From Dactylorhiza incarnata (taxonomy: Eukaryota; Streptophyta; Magnoliopsida; Asparagales; Orchidaceae): a stretch of 64,000 nucleotides of DNA. A model generated the notes under the pieces. That model ran no database searches. It was given only the letters and a program-made list of their open reading frames with translations, and was not told where the DNA came from. Within the stretch, counting starts at the first letter, position 1, and the number at the start of each line of letters is the position of its first letter. Positions 33,206-44,520 of the stretch are shown piece after piece. A program made the position numbers and the translations under genes. Where the stretch lies: positions 4,173,501 through 4,237,500 of the forward strand of contig JAWHQI010000148.1 in NCBI GenBank assembly GCA_033032865.1. The letters are read 5' to 3'.

Positions 33206-36200
33206 TCATTGTGAAATGTCTAGAATGCCCAATTCTAGCATAAGCATAGAAAAACGGGAATCCGGTAACGGCTTAGTGAATATATCGGCTAGTTGATTTT
33301 CCGTGCCTATAAAGTTGATTTTTATATTACCCTTCTTAATGTGATCCCTTATAAAATGATGTCGGACGTCTATATGCTTAGATCTAGAATGTAATACGGG
33401 ATTGTTTGTTAAGTCTATAGCACTTTTATTATCACACTTTAATTCTACACTACTTTGTTGTATGCCAAAATCTTCTAACGTTTGGGACATCCAAAGTGCT
33501 TGGGCACAACAACTACCTAGTGCAATATATTCGGCCTCGGTAGTAGAGAGGGCAACAGAATTCTGTTTCCTACTCGACCATGAAATAAGTGAAGGGCCGA
33601 TAAAGTGACAAGTGCCACTAGTGCTTTTCCTATCTAAAGAACATCCCGCATAATCAGAATCCGAAAAACCATGCAAAATAAAAGAATCATTATGTGGATA
33701 CCATAAACCTAATTTTGATGTTCCAATGAGATATCTAAAGATACGTTTCACCGCTTTTAAATGTGACTCTTTAGGATTAGCTTGAAATCTAGCACATAAA
33801 CAAACGGCAAACATAATATCAGTTCTAGATGCGGTTAAATACAATAAAGACCCTATCATACTTCTATAAATGTTTGTTCAATTGAAACACCACTTTCATC
33901 TTTTCCTAATTTTAGTGAAGTACTCATAGGAGTGTTTGCATGCTTAAGGTTTTCAAATCCAAATCTTTTTAACATATCATGAATATACTTGGTTTGACAT
34001 ATAAAAATTCCATCATGTTTTTGTGTAATTTGAAAACCTAGAAAATATGAAAGTTCTCCAACCATACTCATTTCAAATTCATTTTTCATAATTTGAACTA
34101 CTTCATTACACAACTCTTCATTAGTGGCTCCAAAAATAATATCATCAACATAAATTTGTAAAATAACTAAATCATGATTAATTTGCTTAATGAAGAGTGT
34201 AGAATCAGCACTTCCAATTTTATAATCGTGCTTTAACAAATATTGAGTTAATCGATCATACCAAGCACGAGGCGCTTGTTTTAATCCATAAAGCGCTTTA
34301 TCTAACTTATAAACATAATTTGGATATTTCTCATTTATAAACCCAGGGGGTTGTTCTACATAAACTTCTTCTTTTATATACCCGTTTAAAAATGCGGTTT
34401 TGACATCCATTTGATATAATTTAAATCTTTTAAAACAAGCAAATGCAAGAAATATTCTAACCGCTTCTAATCTTGCTACGGGTGCAAAAGTTTCATCAAA
34501 ATCTACCCCTTCAATTTGTGCATAACCTTTTGCAACTAATCTGGCTTTATTTCTAACAATTCTAGATTCATTATCCATTTTATTTTTAAAAATCCACTTA
34601 ACACCAACTACAGGACGATTTTTTGGTCGTTCTACAAGATTCCAAACCTTATTACGTTCAAATTGATTAAGTTCTTCATTCATAGCTAAAAACCAAAATT
34701 CATCATTTAAAGCGGTGGAAACATCTTTTGGTTCTATTTCAGAAACAAAACAAAGGTTTGAAAATAAAACATGTAGTGATGAACGAGTACTAACCCCTTT
34801 TTGCGGATCCCCAATGATAAGCTCCTTTGGATGATCCTTTGAGAATCTCAAATCACTTGGAGGCACATATCCTTCTCTTTCTTCTTCTTCTCTATCTTCT
34901 TCTCCTCTTTCTTCTTCTCTTTCTTCTTCTTTTTCTTCTTCATTTTCTCCAAGTTCTTCTTCATCATTCTCCACCAATGGAAGGGGTTCATCTTCTTTTC
35001 CTGTAATTTTCTTTTCTACACATGAAGCAAACTCATCAAACCTAACATGAATCGATTCTTCAACTATTTTTGTTCTTTTATTAAAAATCCTATAAGTTTT
35101 ACTAGTTGAAGAATAGCCAATAAAAATACCTTCATCACATTTTTCATCAAATTTTCCTAAGGAATCTTTAGAATTTAAAATAAAACATTTACAACCAAAA
35201 ACTTTGAAATAAGAAACATTTGGTTTTTTACTAAATATTAATTCATAAGGAGTTAATTTTAAAATAGGGCGAAGCATTACTCTATTAATTACATAACATG
35301 ACGTGCTAACCGCTTCAGCCCAAAAAGATTTTGGTAATTTGAATTCAGATAACATTGTACGGGCTAACTCTTGAAGAGTTCTATTTTTCCTCTCCACTAC
35401 ACCATTTTGCTGTGGTGTGCGTGGAGCGGAAAATTCATGTTTAATTCCTAACTCCGTACAAAAAGAAATAAACTTTTCATTTTCAAATTCTCCTCCATGA
35501 TCCGATCGTATGCGTTTAATTTTCAACTCAAATTCATTTTGGATACGCAAACATAATTTTGAAAATTCTGAAAATGCATCGGATTTGGAGGTTAGAAATA
35601 AAGTCCAACAAAAACGAGAATAATCATCAATCAAAACAAATGTGTATTTTCTACCTCCTAAGCTAGAAATTCCAATTGGCCCAAATAAATCCATATGTAT
35701 TAATTGAAGTGGCCTAGTGGTAGAAATAATGTTTTTACTTTTGAAAGATGATTTTGAAAATTTTCCTTTTTGGCAAGGCACACATAGTGAAGAAGATAAA
35801 TATCCATTTAGCAAAGGTAAACCTTTAATTAATTTATCTTTTGAAAGTTTTGAAATTAACTTGGCACTAGCATGTCCAAGTCGCCTATGCCATAAATCTA
35901 ATTCATCATTTTTTGATAGAAAACATTTCAAAGTAGAATTTGAAAAATCAAGAAATTTAATCATATATACATTATGACATCTAGGTGCGGTAAAAACAAT
36001 TTCATTTGTTTTGGAATTAATAATTTTGCACAAATTTGTAGAAGATTCAAATAAAACATTCAAACCCTTATCACATAATTGACTAATGGAAATCAAATTA
36101 TGCTGTAATCCTTCTACAAATAAAACATTTGAAATTGAAAAATTTTCGTTACCCACAACACCGATGCCGATGATTTTTCCTTTTCCATTGTCACCGAATG

Positions 36201-36321
36201 TAACAACTCCTCCTTTCTTCATCTCCAGGCTAAGGAACTTCTCTTTATTGCCCGTCATGTGCTTTGAATAGCCCGAGTCCAAGTACCACACGTCTTCTTT
36301 GTCCTTAGCCTGCCAACACAC
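33206..36321 (-). pseudogene. S1 pol (protease, integrase, RT, RNase H), one frameshift
   Basis: The frame 36321-33856 (821 codons) has protease [15 protein letters not shown]-pre-integrase [10 protein letters not shown] and CVPCQKGK, integrase core ([24 protein letters not shown]), an acidic Glu-rich linker (about 34880-34960), and RT with VKTAFLNG and the catalytic YVDD near residue 724. A single-base frameshift near 33870-33882 moves into 33859-33206, which holds RNase H (SDSDYAGC, STTEAEYIALGSC, HSRSKHIDVRHHF). Every other motif is in place. It ends LELGILDISQ. Confidence 0.92.
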
Positions 36322-36324
36322 CTA

Positions 36325-38253
36325 GAAAGAGGAGGTGAGTAAAGATCTGGTTACCCAAGTGGTTCCACCCATAGTATAGGTAGAAGCCTTAGGCACCCAG
36401 ATTTGTTTTATTTTACTTTTTCCTTCCTTCCAGCAAGAGTCCGTAGTGTGACCAAATCTATTGCATTTGGCACATGTAATGTATTTAGAAGAGTATAACT
36501 TTTCTGGACTTTTACTGGATGAGGATGCAGTATTTGATAATTTATTAATTTTAGAATTTTTAAAAGTAGATTTTCTGGACTTTTCACTGTCGCCGGCGAC
36601 AGTGGTTGTCGTCGGGCGACAGCTTCCAGACGTGTATCCGAGCCCAAATCTTCCAGATCCATGGCGTTGGTATCCTAAGATCATATCCAGTGATCTTCGG
36701 CCCATTCCAAATTTTTTCATGGCTAGTATTAAGTCATGAATCTGGTTTCTCATTTTTGTATTTTCGGATACTAGATTTATGCATCTACGTTCAAAAGATT
36801 TCTTTCCCTCATGGACTTTGGAAATTGAAGATTTCAGATCTCTCTCTAAAATCTCATTCTTTTTAGTAAGTACTTTTATTGTAGAATGAGATTTGGAAAG
36901 AGATTCTTCAAGTTCATTAATTCTTCCCAAAAAGTGATCACACTCCTGGCAAGAAATATCTCTTTTTCCAATAGTCTTAATTTCATTTAACAATTTTTTG
37001 TTTTCTTTACGTAAAATTCCATTTTCAGATTTAAGAAGATCATTATCTTTTAAACTTTTTTCAAAAAATTTGCAAGTCTTTAAAAATTCAGAATATAATT
37101 CATCATAGGTTGGAGGAGTTACCTCAGTGTCGCTTTGGACACTGCATTCGTCATCAGATATGACGCTCTTTCCCATTAAGCAAATGTTGGCCTCCTCTTC
37201 TTTACTTGAATCTGAAAAGCTTCCATCCTCAGAAGTAGTATCATCCCATGTTTCCGCCTTCAACACTTTCTTCGATCCTTTGTGCTTCTTTTCTTTAAGT
37301 TCTTTCAGGTACTTTGGACACTTGCTTCGGATGTGTTCTAACTTCTTGCAGTGATAGCACTCCGGTGGCAGTCTCTCTTCCTCCTCATCGCCTTCTTTCC
37401 CTTTTTTCTTCCTAAAGGTCTCCTTCTTAAAATACTTCTTAAACGAATTCCTTCTCTCCGGATTTTTCATAAATTTTCTAAACTTTTTAACAAATAAGCT
37501 CTCCTCATCTTCTTCATCCTCCTCAGAATCACTAGTTTCTTCCTTCTTAGATTTTAGAGCCAATCCCTTCTTCCTTGGCTCCATATACTCTTGTTGTTGA
37601 ATTTTTAATTCAACTTCATGAGTTTTCAAATTCCCAATGAGGCTCTCCAATTTTAAAGTCTTAAGATCATGTGACTCAGAAATTGCAGTCACTTTAGGAT
37701 TGAACTTCGGGGGAAGTGATCTTAAAATTTTTCTTACCAAATCTCCATTTGAGAACACCTTTCCTAGCACCTTTGAGTCGTTCACGATTTTTGTGAATCG
37801 TGTGTACATCGTATCAACCTCTTCATCTACCTCCATTTTGAACCTTTCAAATTCAGACTCCAGTTGAAATAGCTTTGAATCCTTTACCTGCGAAGTACCT
37901 TCATGAGTGATTTCTAACAAATTCCAAATTTCAAATGCAGTGTTACAAGCACAAACTTTATTAAATTCAGTGCGATCTAGTGCGCAAAATAAAGCATTCA
38001 TGGCTTTTGCATTGTTCTTACATTTTAATTTATCATTGTCATCCCACTTGTCTTTGGGTTTATCCATAGTTACTTCTCCTACAATATATGTTGGAGAAGT
38101 GTAACTAGATTCTACCATATTCCAGACTTCTATATCTAGCGCAATTAGAAAACAACGCATACGTGTCTTCCAATAATTATAGTCTGTGCCCGTAAATAGT
38201 GGTGGCCTACTAATTCCTTGCCCCTCAACAAACGCGTGATCGTTGTGCGCCAT
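36325..38253 (-). CDS. S1 gag, 643 residues
   Basis: ATG 38253, about 50 bases after the primer site; stop TAG at 36324-36322. Copia gag core (PPLFTGTDYNYWKTRM, IWNLLEITHEGTSQVK), basic region, zinc knuckle CYHCKKLEHIRSKC (about 298-311), an acidic stretch, heptad-rich coiled coil (about 390-510), a segment carrying the dyads (36622-36587) and a second knuckle CAKCNRFGHTTDSC (about 593-606). Long gag with coiled coil is typical of Sireviruses. Pol follows in the same frame after the TAG, so gag and pol differ only by that codon or by splicing. Confidence 0.9.
36587..36622 (-). repeat. Dyads inside S1 gag
   Basis: CTGTCGCCGGCGACAG, a perfect 16-bp palindrome (36587-36602), and TGTCGTCGGGCGACA (36607-36621). 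They are coding in gag (around an AGDS peptide) yet keep the LTR motif. Confidence 0.85.
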
Positions 38254-38289
38254 TACTCCCGGTGGTAAAACCGTTTTGGAGTAACCTAC

Positions 38290-38303
38290 CCTCTGATACC
38301 ACT
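38290..38303 (-). other. S1 primer-binding site
   Basis: The minus strand after LTR end CCAACA reads AGTGGTATCAGAGGG; TGGTATCAGAG matches initiator tRNA-Met. It fixes the right LTR as the 5' LTR. Confidence 0.92.
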
Positions 38304-39584
38304 TGTTGGATCGTGTGACGCCCTTAGAGGGGGGGGGGGGTGAATAAGGGTGTGTTTAAAAATATAATTTTTACTTAACAATTTTTAGACAAATTTTACT
38401 TTACTAAAAAGGTTACTTATAAATAATTTTAAACCAATATAATTTTTGTATTTAACCAAACACAAATTTCTAAGATAAAGATTTAAGCAAACAAAATTGC
38501 AATTAGTGAAAAGAGCATAATTATATTAATCATGAAATTTGCATACAATAAAAATGATCTAACAATGCTTAAGATCAAGGCACAATTATGATAATAAAAA
38601 TACAATAATTTTGGTTTACCAATCCTTCTCCCAAGGATCGGAAGGCTATCGCTTGTCTCTCCCAAGACCAAGCCCAAGCCTATCCTCTAGATCTTCCCAA
38701 GATCTAGACGTAGCACACAAGGCCACGATTTCCCACCAAGCCTCGCAAGGACTTGGACGCTCCGCACAAGGAAGCGATTTTCCCCTAAGCCGCGCAAGGA
38801 CTTAGACGCCGCACGCAAGACGACGATTTCTCTACCAATACAAAATGAAAAAGTATGTGAATGAAAATACAATATGAAAAGAACAACTCCCTAGAAGATC
38901 AGATCTCTGAATGGATTGTTGAAGCCTCGAGATGATCGATGATGTAGAAGCACGCCCGATCTCGTCTTCAATCTTAAATCCTTCTTTGCACAAATGGGAG
39001 TTGAAGAGGTTCTAGAGCTCTCTGGTTCGTATGCACTCAGGAAGGGACTGGAATTCTCAAAAAGCTTGGAATGCACGAACCAAAGGAACCAATTTATAGA
39101 AATTCACTGTCGCCTGGGCGACAGTGACTGTCGGAATTTTCCGACAGCGCTAAACTGCCGCTGGAGTGCCGTCGTGGGTGGAGTCGTGGGCAGTTGGTGT
39201 AACCGTCGAGCTGTCGCCTGGGCGACATCGATGTCAGAATTTTCGACAGTGCAAAACTGTCGGTCGTGGGTGAAGACGTGGGCAGTTGTTGTAACCGCCG
39301 AGCTGTCGCCTGGGCGACATCGCTGTCGGAATTCCGACAGCGCAAAACTGTCTTTCGTCGATCTGCCGTGGAGGGAAGTAGTTGTAACTTCTCTGCTGTC
39401 GCCTGGGCGACAGTGGCTGTCGGAATTTTCCGACAGTGAAATTTTCCCACATTCAATTTTAGCTCCAGTAGCAATGTGTACATCTCATACCTGTTATCTG
39501 CACACCATTGATAAAAATAGAATCAAATACAAACGGGACTTTGTTATTATCAAACCGGAGGAGTGCGAAACGCATGCTCCAACA
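38304..39584 (-). repeat. S1 5' LTR (right, 1281 bp)
   Basis: TGTTGGATCGTGTG...GCATGCTCCAACA on the plus strand. Four dyad pairs at 39107-39436 (left LTR positions plus 9798); the pair at about 39232-39248 has lost symmetry by substitution. Confidence 0.95.
39091..39436 (-). promoter_or_regulatory. S1 LTR promoter: dyad pairs and TATA box
   Basis: Minus strand: four alternating dyads CTGTCGGAA..TTCCGACAG and CTGTCGCCCAGGCGACAG (39436-39107), then TGAATTTC and TATAAATT (39098-39091). Between the dyads are repeated words ending in CAGTTTTGC or AACTGCC. Confidence 0.75.
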
Positions 39585-39909
39585 TTTAGAACACTTCTAA
39601 ATCTCCAGATTTACATGCATTTGACACAGGCAAAATAACTCCACTTATGCTGTAGACAAGCTCATCTCTCAATGTCAGATTCATAATCTAAGACAATTGG
39701 TTTCACAAACCAATTAGAGGGACGGTTACTACTAAGGAGACAATTTCTGAAACAATGAAATCGCAACGCAATCATATGCATTCCTGAAGGTGATCCAATT
39801 TAGAACACTTCATCGAAATCCAAACACCCAGGAAGAAATCCAGACATTTAGAACACTTCTAAATTTCTGATTTACATGCATTAGATCGCTAACCTAGCTC
39901 TGATACCAC
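39585..39909 (-). other. A leader, LTR-proximal part, with primer site
   Basis: At 39909-39894 the minus strand reads GTGGTATCAGAGCTAGG, the initiator-Met primer site of A, directly after its LTR end CCAACA. The rest is non-coding leader with direct repeats. Confidence 0.85.
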
Positions 39910-41007
39910 TGTTGGTTTTTCTTAATACCATTTTAGAAATGATAATGCAGCATATCTTATATGCGCAGCGAAATAAAATAACTAGAACAGCCCTAAACAG
40001 TTATAAGGAACTTGCGATTTCATAGATTCAAGAAATTAAAACAACAGCCACAACACATTGCAGTAATTATACCTGAAGGGGGTTGAGTTTATACTCAACC
40101 GAGATGCTCCAATGGCAGATCCAAAGAACAAAACTTTAGTTCCAAGCACTGAAATAGATCTGCGCCTCTACGGAAGATCCACACGAGTGTTGAAGAACCC
40201 TAGCCTATTGTCGCACAAGATCTAGGTCGGAGAAGAACTGCTCTCTACGTATCCCACTAACTGCTAGGTCCGACAACAGGGAGAGGCGGCGGCGGTGGAG
40301 GGATTGACCGGTCGGAACACTTCAGTCAGAAGCCTTGCGGAACTCTTCCGTTGCTCTCTCTCTCAAAATCGATCGCAAAACTGATTGGGCCATTAGGTTA
40401 AAAGAATCGTATTCTTTTATACCCCCAGCGAAAAAGATAAGTGTCGGGCAAATATAAATTGGTCGAATACTGCATTCGACGAATTGGCTAGCGTTCGTCG
40501 AACGTGCTGGCCATTCGACGAACGCGCTACACTAGCCATTCGACGAACCGTTCAACGAACATGCTACGCTAGCCGTTCGATGAACCGTTCGACAAACACG
40601 CTACGCTAGCCGTTCGACGAACCATTCGATGAACGCGCTACGCTAGCCGTTCGACGAGCCGTTCGATGAACACGCTACGCTAGCCGTTCGACGAGCCGTT
40701 CGATGAACACGCTACTCTAGCCGTTCGACAAACCGTTTGAGGAACGTGCTACGCTAGCCGTTCGACGAACGCGCTACATTAGCCGTTCGACGAACGTGCT
40801 ACACTAGTCATTCGATAAATGCGCTATGCTAGCCGTTCGTCGAACGCACTTTGAGTTTGTCGAACCTACTTTAATCTGACCCCTTGTCAACATGATTCTT
40901 CCTCCAATTTCTCCAAGCACTCTTGTGTGCGACCCCATAGGCTCATATCGCGTTGGCAGTGAGACTAGATATTTGACCACTTCCAGATCACCATGGAAAC
41001 ACCAACA
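39910..41007 (-). repeat. A 5' LTR (right, 1098 bp)
   Basis: TGTTGGTTTTTCTTAATACC...GGAAACACCAACA on the plus strand. Minus-strand TATA box TATAAAAG at 40421-40414, dyad array 40472-40866 in U3, then U3 start to 41007. It is homologous at both ends to the solo LTR A' (49162-50218) in opposite orientation. Confidence 0.92.
40472..40866 (-). repeat. A LTR array, GTTCGTCGAACG units
   Basis: About eighteen copies of (A/G)TTCGACGAAC or its complement separated by GCGCTACGCTAGCC. The unit is near 40 bp with two facing copies. Changes are mainly CG to CA or TG. It lies about 50 bases upstream of the TATA box. Confidence 0.88.
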
Positions 41008-44000
41008 ACTGGGTCAAAAACAACTAGTTTATTTTCTGTTGTGCAGGTACAAGGCTATCCAAACATAAAAGAACAATGGTATTTGGATAGTGGGTGCTCA
41101 AAGCATATGACAGGAAATAAGGCCAACTTAAGCAACTACAAGGCAAAGCTTGGACCCAAAGTGATTTTTGGAGACTCCAACTGTGGTCAAACCAAAGGAT
41201 ATGGAAAAATAAAAGTTGGAGCAGTTACCTTCAAAGAGGTAGCTTATGTCAAGGGTCTCAAGCACAACCTCATTAGCATAAGCCAGTTATGTGATAAAGG
41301 TTATCAGGTAACTTTTAACCATTCCTTATGTCTTATTACCAATAATAAAAACATTAATGTGTTATCTGGTATTAGACATGGAAATATTAATTTAGTCAAT
41401 TTTGACTCGGCCAATTCAGATATTTGTTTATTTAATTCTATAAGTAAAAAGAATGATTTATGACATAAAAGGCTAGGACATATTAACCTTAGAACTCTTT
41501 CTAAGCTTTCTAAGGACAATGTTGTTAGAGGACTGCCTTCTGGTTCATACAAGAAGGAAGGTCTCTGCAAAGCTTGTCAACTAGGAATGCAAACCAAGAG
41601 TAGTTTTAAATCTTTATCTAAGAGTGATTCACCTTAGGATTCTGTACTTACTGCATTTGGATCTCTTTGGACCCACTGCAATACAGAGTCTAGGAGGGAA
41701 GCATTACACTTTAGTTATTGTAGATGACTTCTCAAGATTCACTTGGGTGTTCTTTCTTAGGAACAAGTCTGACACCTTCAGTGTTCTGACAGACTTTCTC
41801 AGGTCCATCAAGATTGAGTACTCTACTCTAGTTGCGTTGATTAGAAGTGATCATGGTACTGAGTTTGAATCTCTTCTGATGAGAGAATTCTGTGTAAGAG
41901 AAGGGATCAAGCAATTTTTCTCTACTCCTAGAACTCCTCAACAAAATGGGGTAGCTGAAAGGAAAATATAACATTAATTGAATCAGCAACAACATTGCTT
42001 GCTGATGCTCACTTGCCACTCTTTTTTTTGGCAGAGGCAGTGAACACAGCAAATTATGTGTTGAACAGAAGTTTGATACACAAATTTAAGGGTAAAACAC
42101 CCTATGAATTACTTAAGAATAAAAAGCCTAAGGTTAACTATTTTAAGATTTTTGGCTGTAAATGCTATGTGCATAACAATGATAAGAAGTATCTAAGGAA
42201 ATTTGAAGCAAAAGTTGCTGAAGGTATATTCCTTAGATATTCTCTTTCTAGTAAAGCATATAGAGTTTATAACAAATCAACTCTTAAGATAGAAGAGTCC
42301 ATGTATGTATCTTTTGATGAAACTAATATGTTAAATGAGGAGAGGAACACCACCTCTACCAAAGATACTTTGCAGGTACCAGCTCTATGTGAAGAGCTTA
42401 ATGGATTGGATCTACAGAATAAAGATTCTCTACTTCCATCAAATAAAATTATTGAAGACAGTGAAGAAGAGGATAATGCAAATCTTGCTGATAATTCCAA
42501 TCAAGTGACAGCTAAACAAATCCCTCAAGAGGAAACTATTGCTGAACCAACTCCAACTGTTGATCACATCACAGTTAGAGATCATCCAATATCTGAAGTC
42601 ATTGGAGATATCTCAGCAGGTGTTCAAACAAGGCATCAACTACACCAAAATCAGATGCATACTTGTTTCCTATCACATATTGAACTTCAATCCATAAAAG
42701 ATGCAGAACAAGATCCAAAATGGATTCTTGCAATGCAAGAGGAGCTCAATCAATTTGAAAGGAACAAGGTTTGGGATTTGGTTCCAAGACCAAAGGGACA
42801 TCCACTTATTGGCACCAAATGGGTCTTCAGGAACAAGCTAGATGATCAAGGCATAATAATTAGAAATAAAGCAAGATTGGTAGCCCAAGGATACTCTCAG
42901 GAAGAAGGAATTGATTATGATCAAACCTTTGCTCTTGTTGCTAGACTTGAACTATAAGTATATTTCTTGCCTTTGCTGCATTCAAGAAGTTCAAAGTTTA
43001 TCAGATGTATGTGAAGAGTGCATTCTTAAATGGAGATATCAAAGAAGAAGTTTATGTGGAACAACCACTAGGTTTTATCTCTCCAACTCACTCTTCTTCT
43101 GTATTTAAGCTTAATAAAGCTCTCTATGGTCTCAAGCAAGCTCCCAGATCATGGTATGAGACCTTAGCTAATTTTCTTTTGTAGAACAAATTCTGTAGAG
43201 GCATTGTTGATAAAACCTTATTTTTCAGGATACATAAAAATCAAACATTACTAGTTCAAATTTATGTAGATGATATTATTTTTGGCTCTACTGATTCAAA
43301 GTTATGCAAAAGGTTTTCTGACCTAATGCAATCTAAATTTGAAATTAGTATGGGTGAGTTATTTTACTTCCTTGGTCTTCAAGTGAAGCAAACTCCAAAT
43401 GGCATATTCATATCACAATCCAAGTATGCTAAGGAATTAGTGAAAAGATTTGGTATGTCTGATGCTTCCACTATGAAAACACCCATGCCCTCCAATGTTG
43501 TTGTAGACAATGATGAATCGGGGAAACCTATTGATCAGAAAGTATATAGAGCAATTGTTGGCTCTTTACTTTACTTAACAGCTAGTATACTAGACATAAT
43601 GTTTGTTACATGCATTTGTGTTAGGTTCTAAGTTAACCCCAAAGAATCTCACCTTATTTTACTAACAAGAATTTTGAAATATATAAAGGGTTGTCCAAAT
43701 CTAAGACTCTGGTATCCAACTGCATCAGAATTTGAATTAACTGGATTCTCAGATTCAGATTATGCTGGATGCAGAGTAGACAGGAAAAGCACATCAGGAA
43801 CTTGCCAGTTTCTTGGTGATAAGCTAGTGTCTTGGTTTTGTAAGAAGCATACATCTATGTCTACATCAAAAGCTGAAGCAGAATATATTGTTGCTGGAAG
43901 TTGCTGCTCACAGATATTGTGGATACAAAATCAACTTCTATACTATGGTATCAATCTAAGTAAATCAATCATATTTTGTGACAATACTAATGCAATATCT

Positions 44001-44213
44001 ATAGCACAAAATCCAGTACTCCATAGTAGGACTAAACACATAGAAATTAGGCACCACTTTATCAGAGATAATGTGGATAAAAATAAATTTTGCCTGCAAT
44101 TTATTCCTACTGACTTACAAAGAGCTGATATTTTCACCAAACCCTTGGATGAAAAGAAGCATATTTTCTTTATAAATTAGCTAGGAATGATAGATGGAGA
44201 TTCAATCAATTAA
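41008..44213 (+). pseudogene. T1 pol (continuation after A)
   Basis: Protease WYLDSGCSKHM (about 41082); GAG-pre-integrase with a TGA for Trp at 41461; frameshift near 41636; integrase HLDLFGP, VDDFSRFTW, IRSDHGTEF, PQQNGVAER; break at 41968; integrase end and RT start 41995-42957; frameshift; RT continues with YVDDIIFGS (about 43267) and RNase H SDYAGCRVDRKS, KAEAEYI, HSRTKHIEIRHHF to 44213. The frame opening at 40993 starts inside the A LTR and is a chance fusion. Confidence 0.9.
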
Positions 44214-44239
44214 AAAAATTATATCTTTTATTTATCCCC

Positions 44240-44435
44240 ACATTTCGTCGAACGAAGAACGACGAATATAGTCATTTCGTCGAACGGAGATCGACGATAC
44301 CTATCCTATTAGATCCATGGATCGACGAAGACAAGCTCGATCGTCGAACTGAGATCGACAAAAATTAATTTTTCGTCGAACGCAGCCTGACGAAGGCAAG
44401 TCTTTTCGACTTCTGATCTCTCTATATAATCAAAC
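44240..44435 (+). promoter_or_regulatory. T1 post-pol dyad array with TATA box
   Basis: ATTTCGTCGAACGAAGAACGACGAA, ATTTCGTCGAACGGAGATCGACGA and further copies (44245-44400), then TCTCTCTATATAATC with TATATAA at 44423-44429. At 44505-44516 TTTCTTTTGCAG precedes ATGGCAATT (44521). This looks like a second promoter and 5' exon after pol, in sense orientation. Confidence 0.55.
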
Positions 44436-44520
44436 TTTTATTTCATTTTATCTTTGCGCCTACAGAAATTGCCTCCCTCCAGTTCCCTTTGCACTTGATC
44501 ATTTTCTTTTGCAGGTAGCA

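Larger units (their letters stand above)
28506..39584 (-). mobile_element. S1: Sirevirus-like Ty1/copia element, nearly intact
   Basis: LTRs 28506-29786 and 38304-39584 are both 1281 bp with TGTTGG...CCAACA ends and perfect TTTAG duplications (28501-28505, 39585-39589). Minus-strand order: 5' LTR, primer site, gag, pol, a 3.4-kb post-pol region with an antisense ORF, repeated polypurine tracts, 3' LTR. I saw roughly a dozen LTR differences (about 1%), so insertion is recent relative to its neighbours. One frameshift in pol and one in-frame stop at the gag/pol junction are the main defects. Confidence 0.95.
10880..41007 (-). mobile_element. A: Ty1/copia element, minus strand, with D, T2 and S1 nested inside
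   Basis: 5' LTR is at the right (39910-41007), followed leftwards by primer site, leader (39909-39585 and 28505-27844), and gag-pol from 27843 down to about 24885, where T2 begins. The 3' LTR remnant is 10880-11215 plus 17204-17290. Flanks TCTGG (10875-10879) and ACTGG (41008-41012) form a 5-bp duplication with one mismatch, restoring the T sequence GTAGTCTGGGTC seen in T2. The distal RT, RNase H and polypurine tract are missing. Confidence 0.88.

Noticed and set aside
40993..41463. 156-codon frame starting METPTTGSK
   Set aside because: The start codon is in the A LTR end and the rest is T1 protease; a chance fusion created by the insertion.
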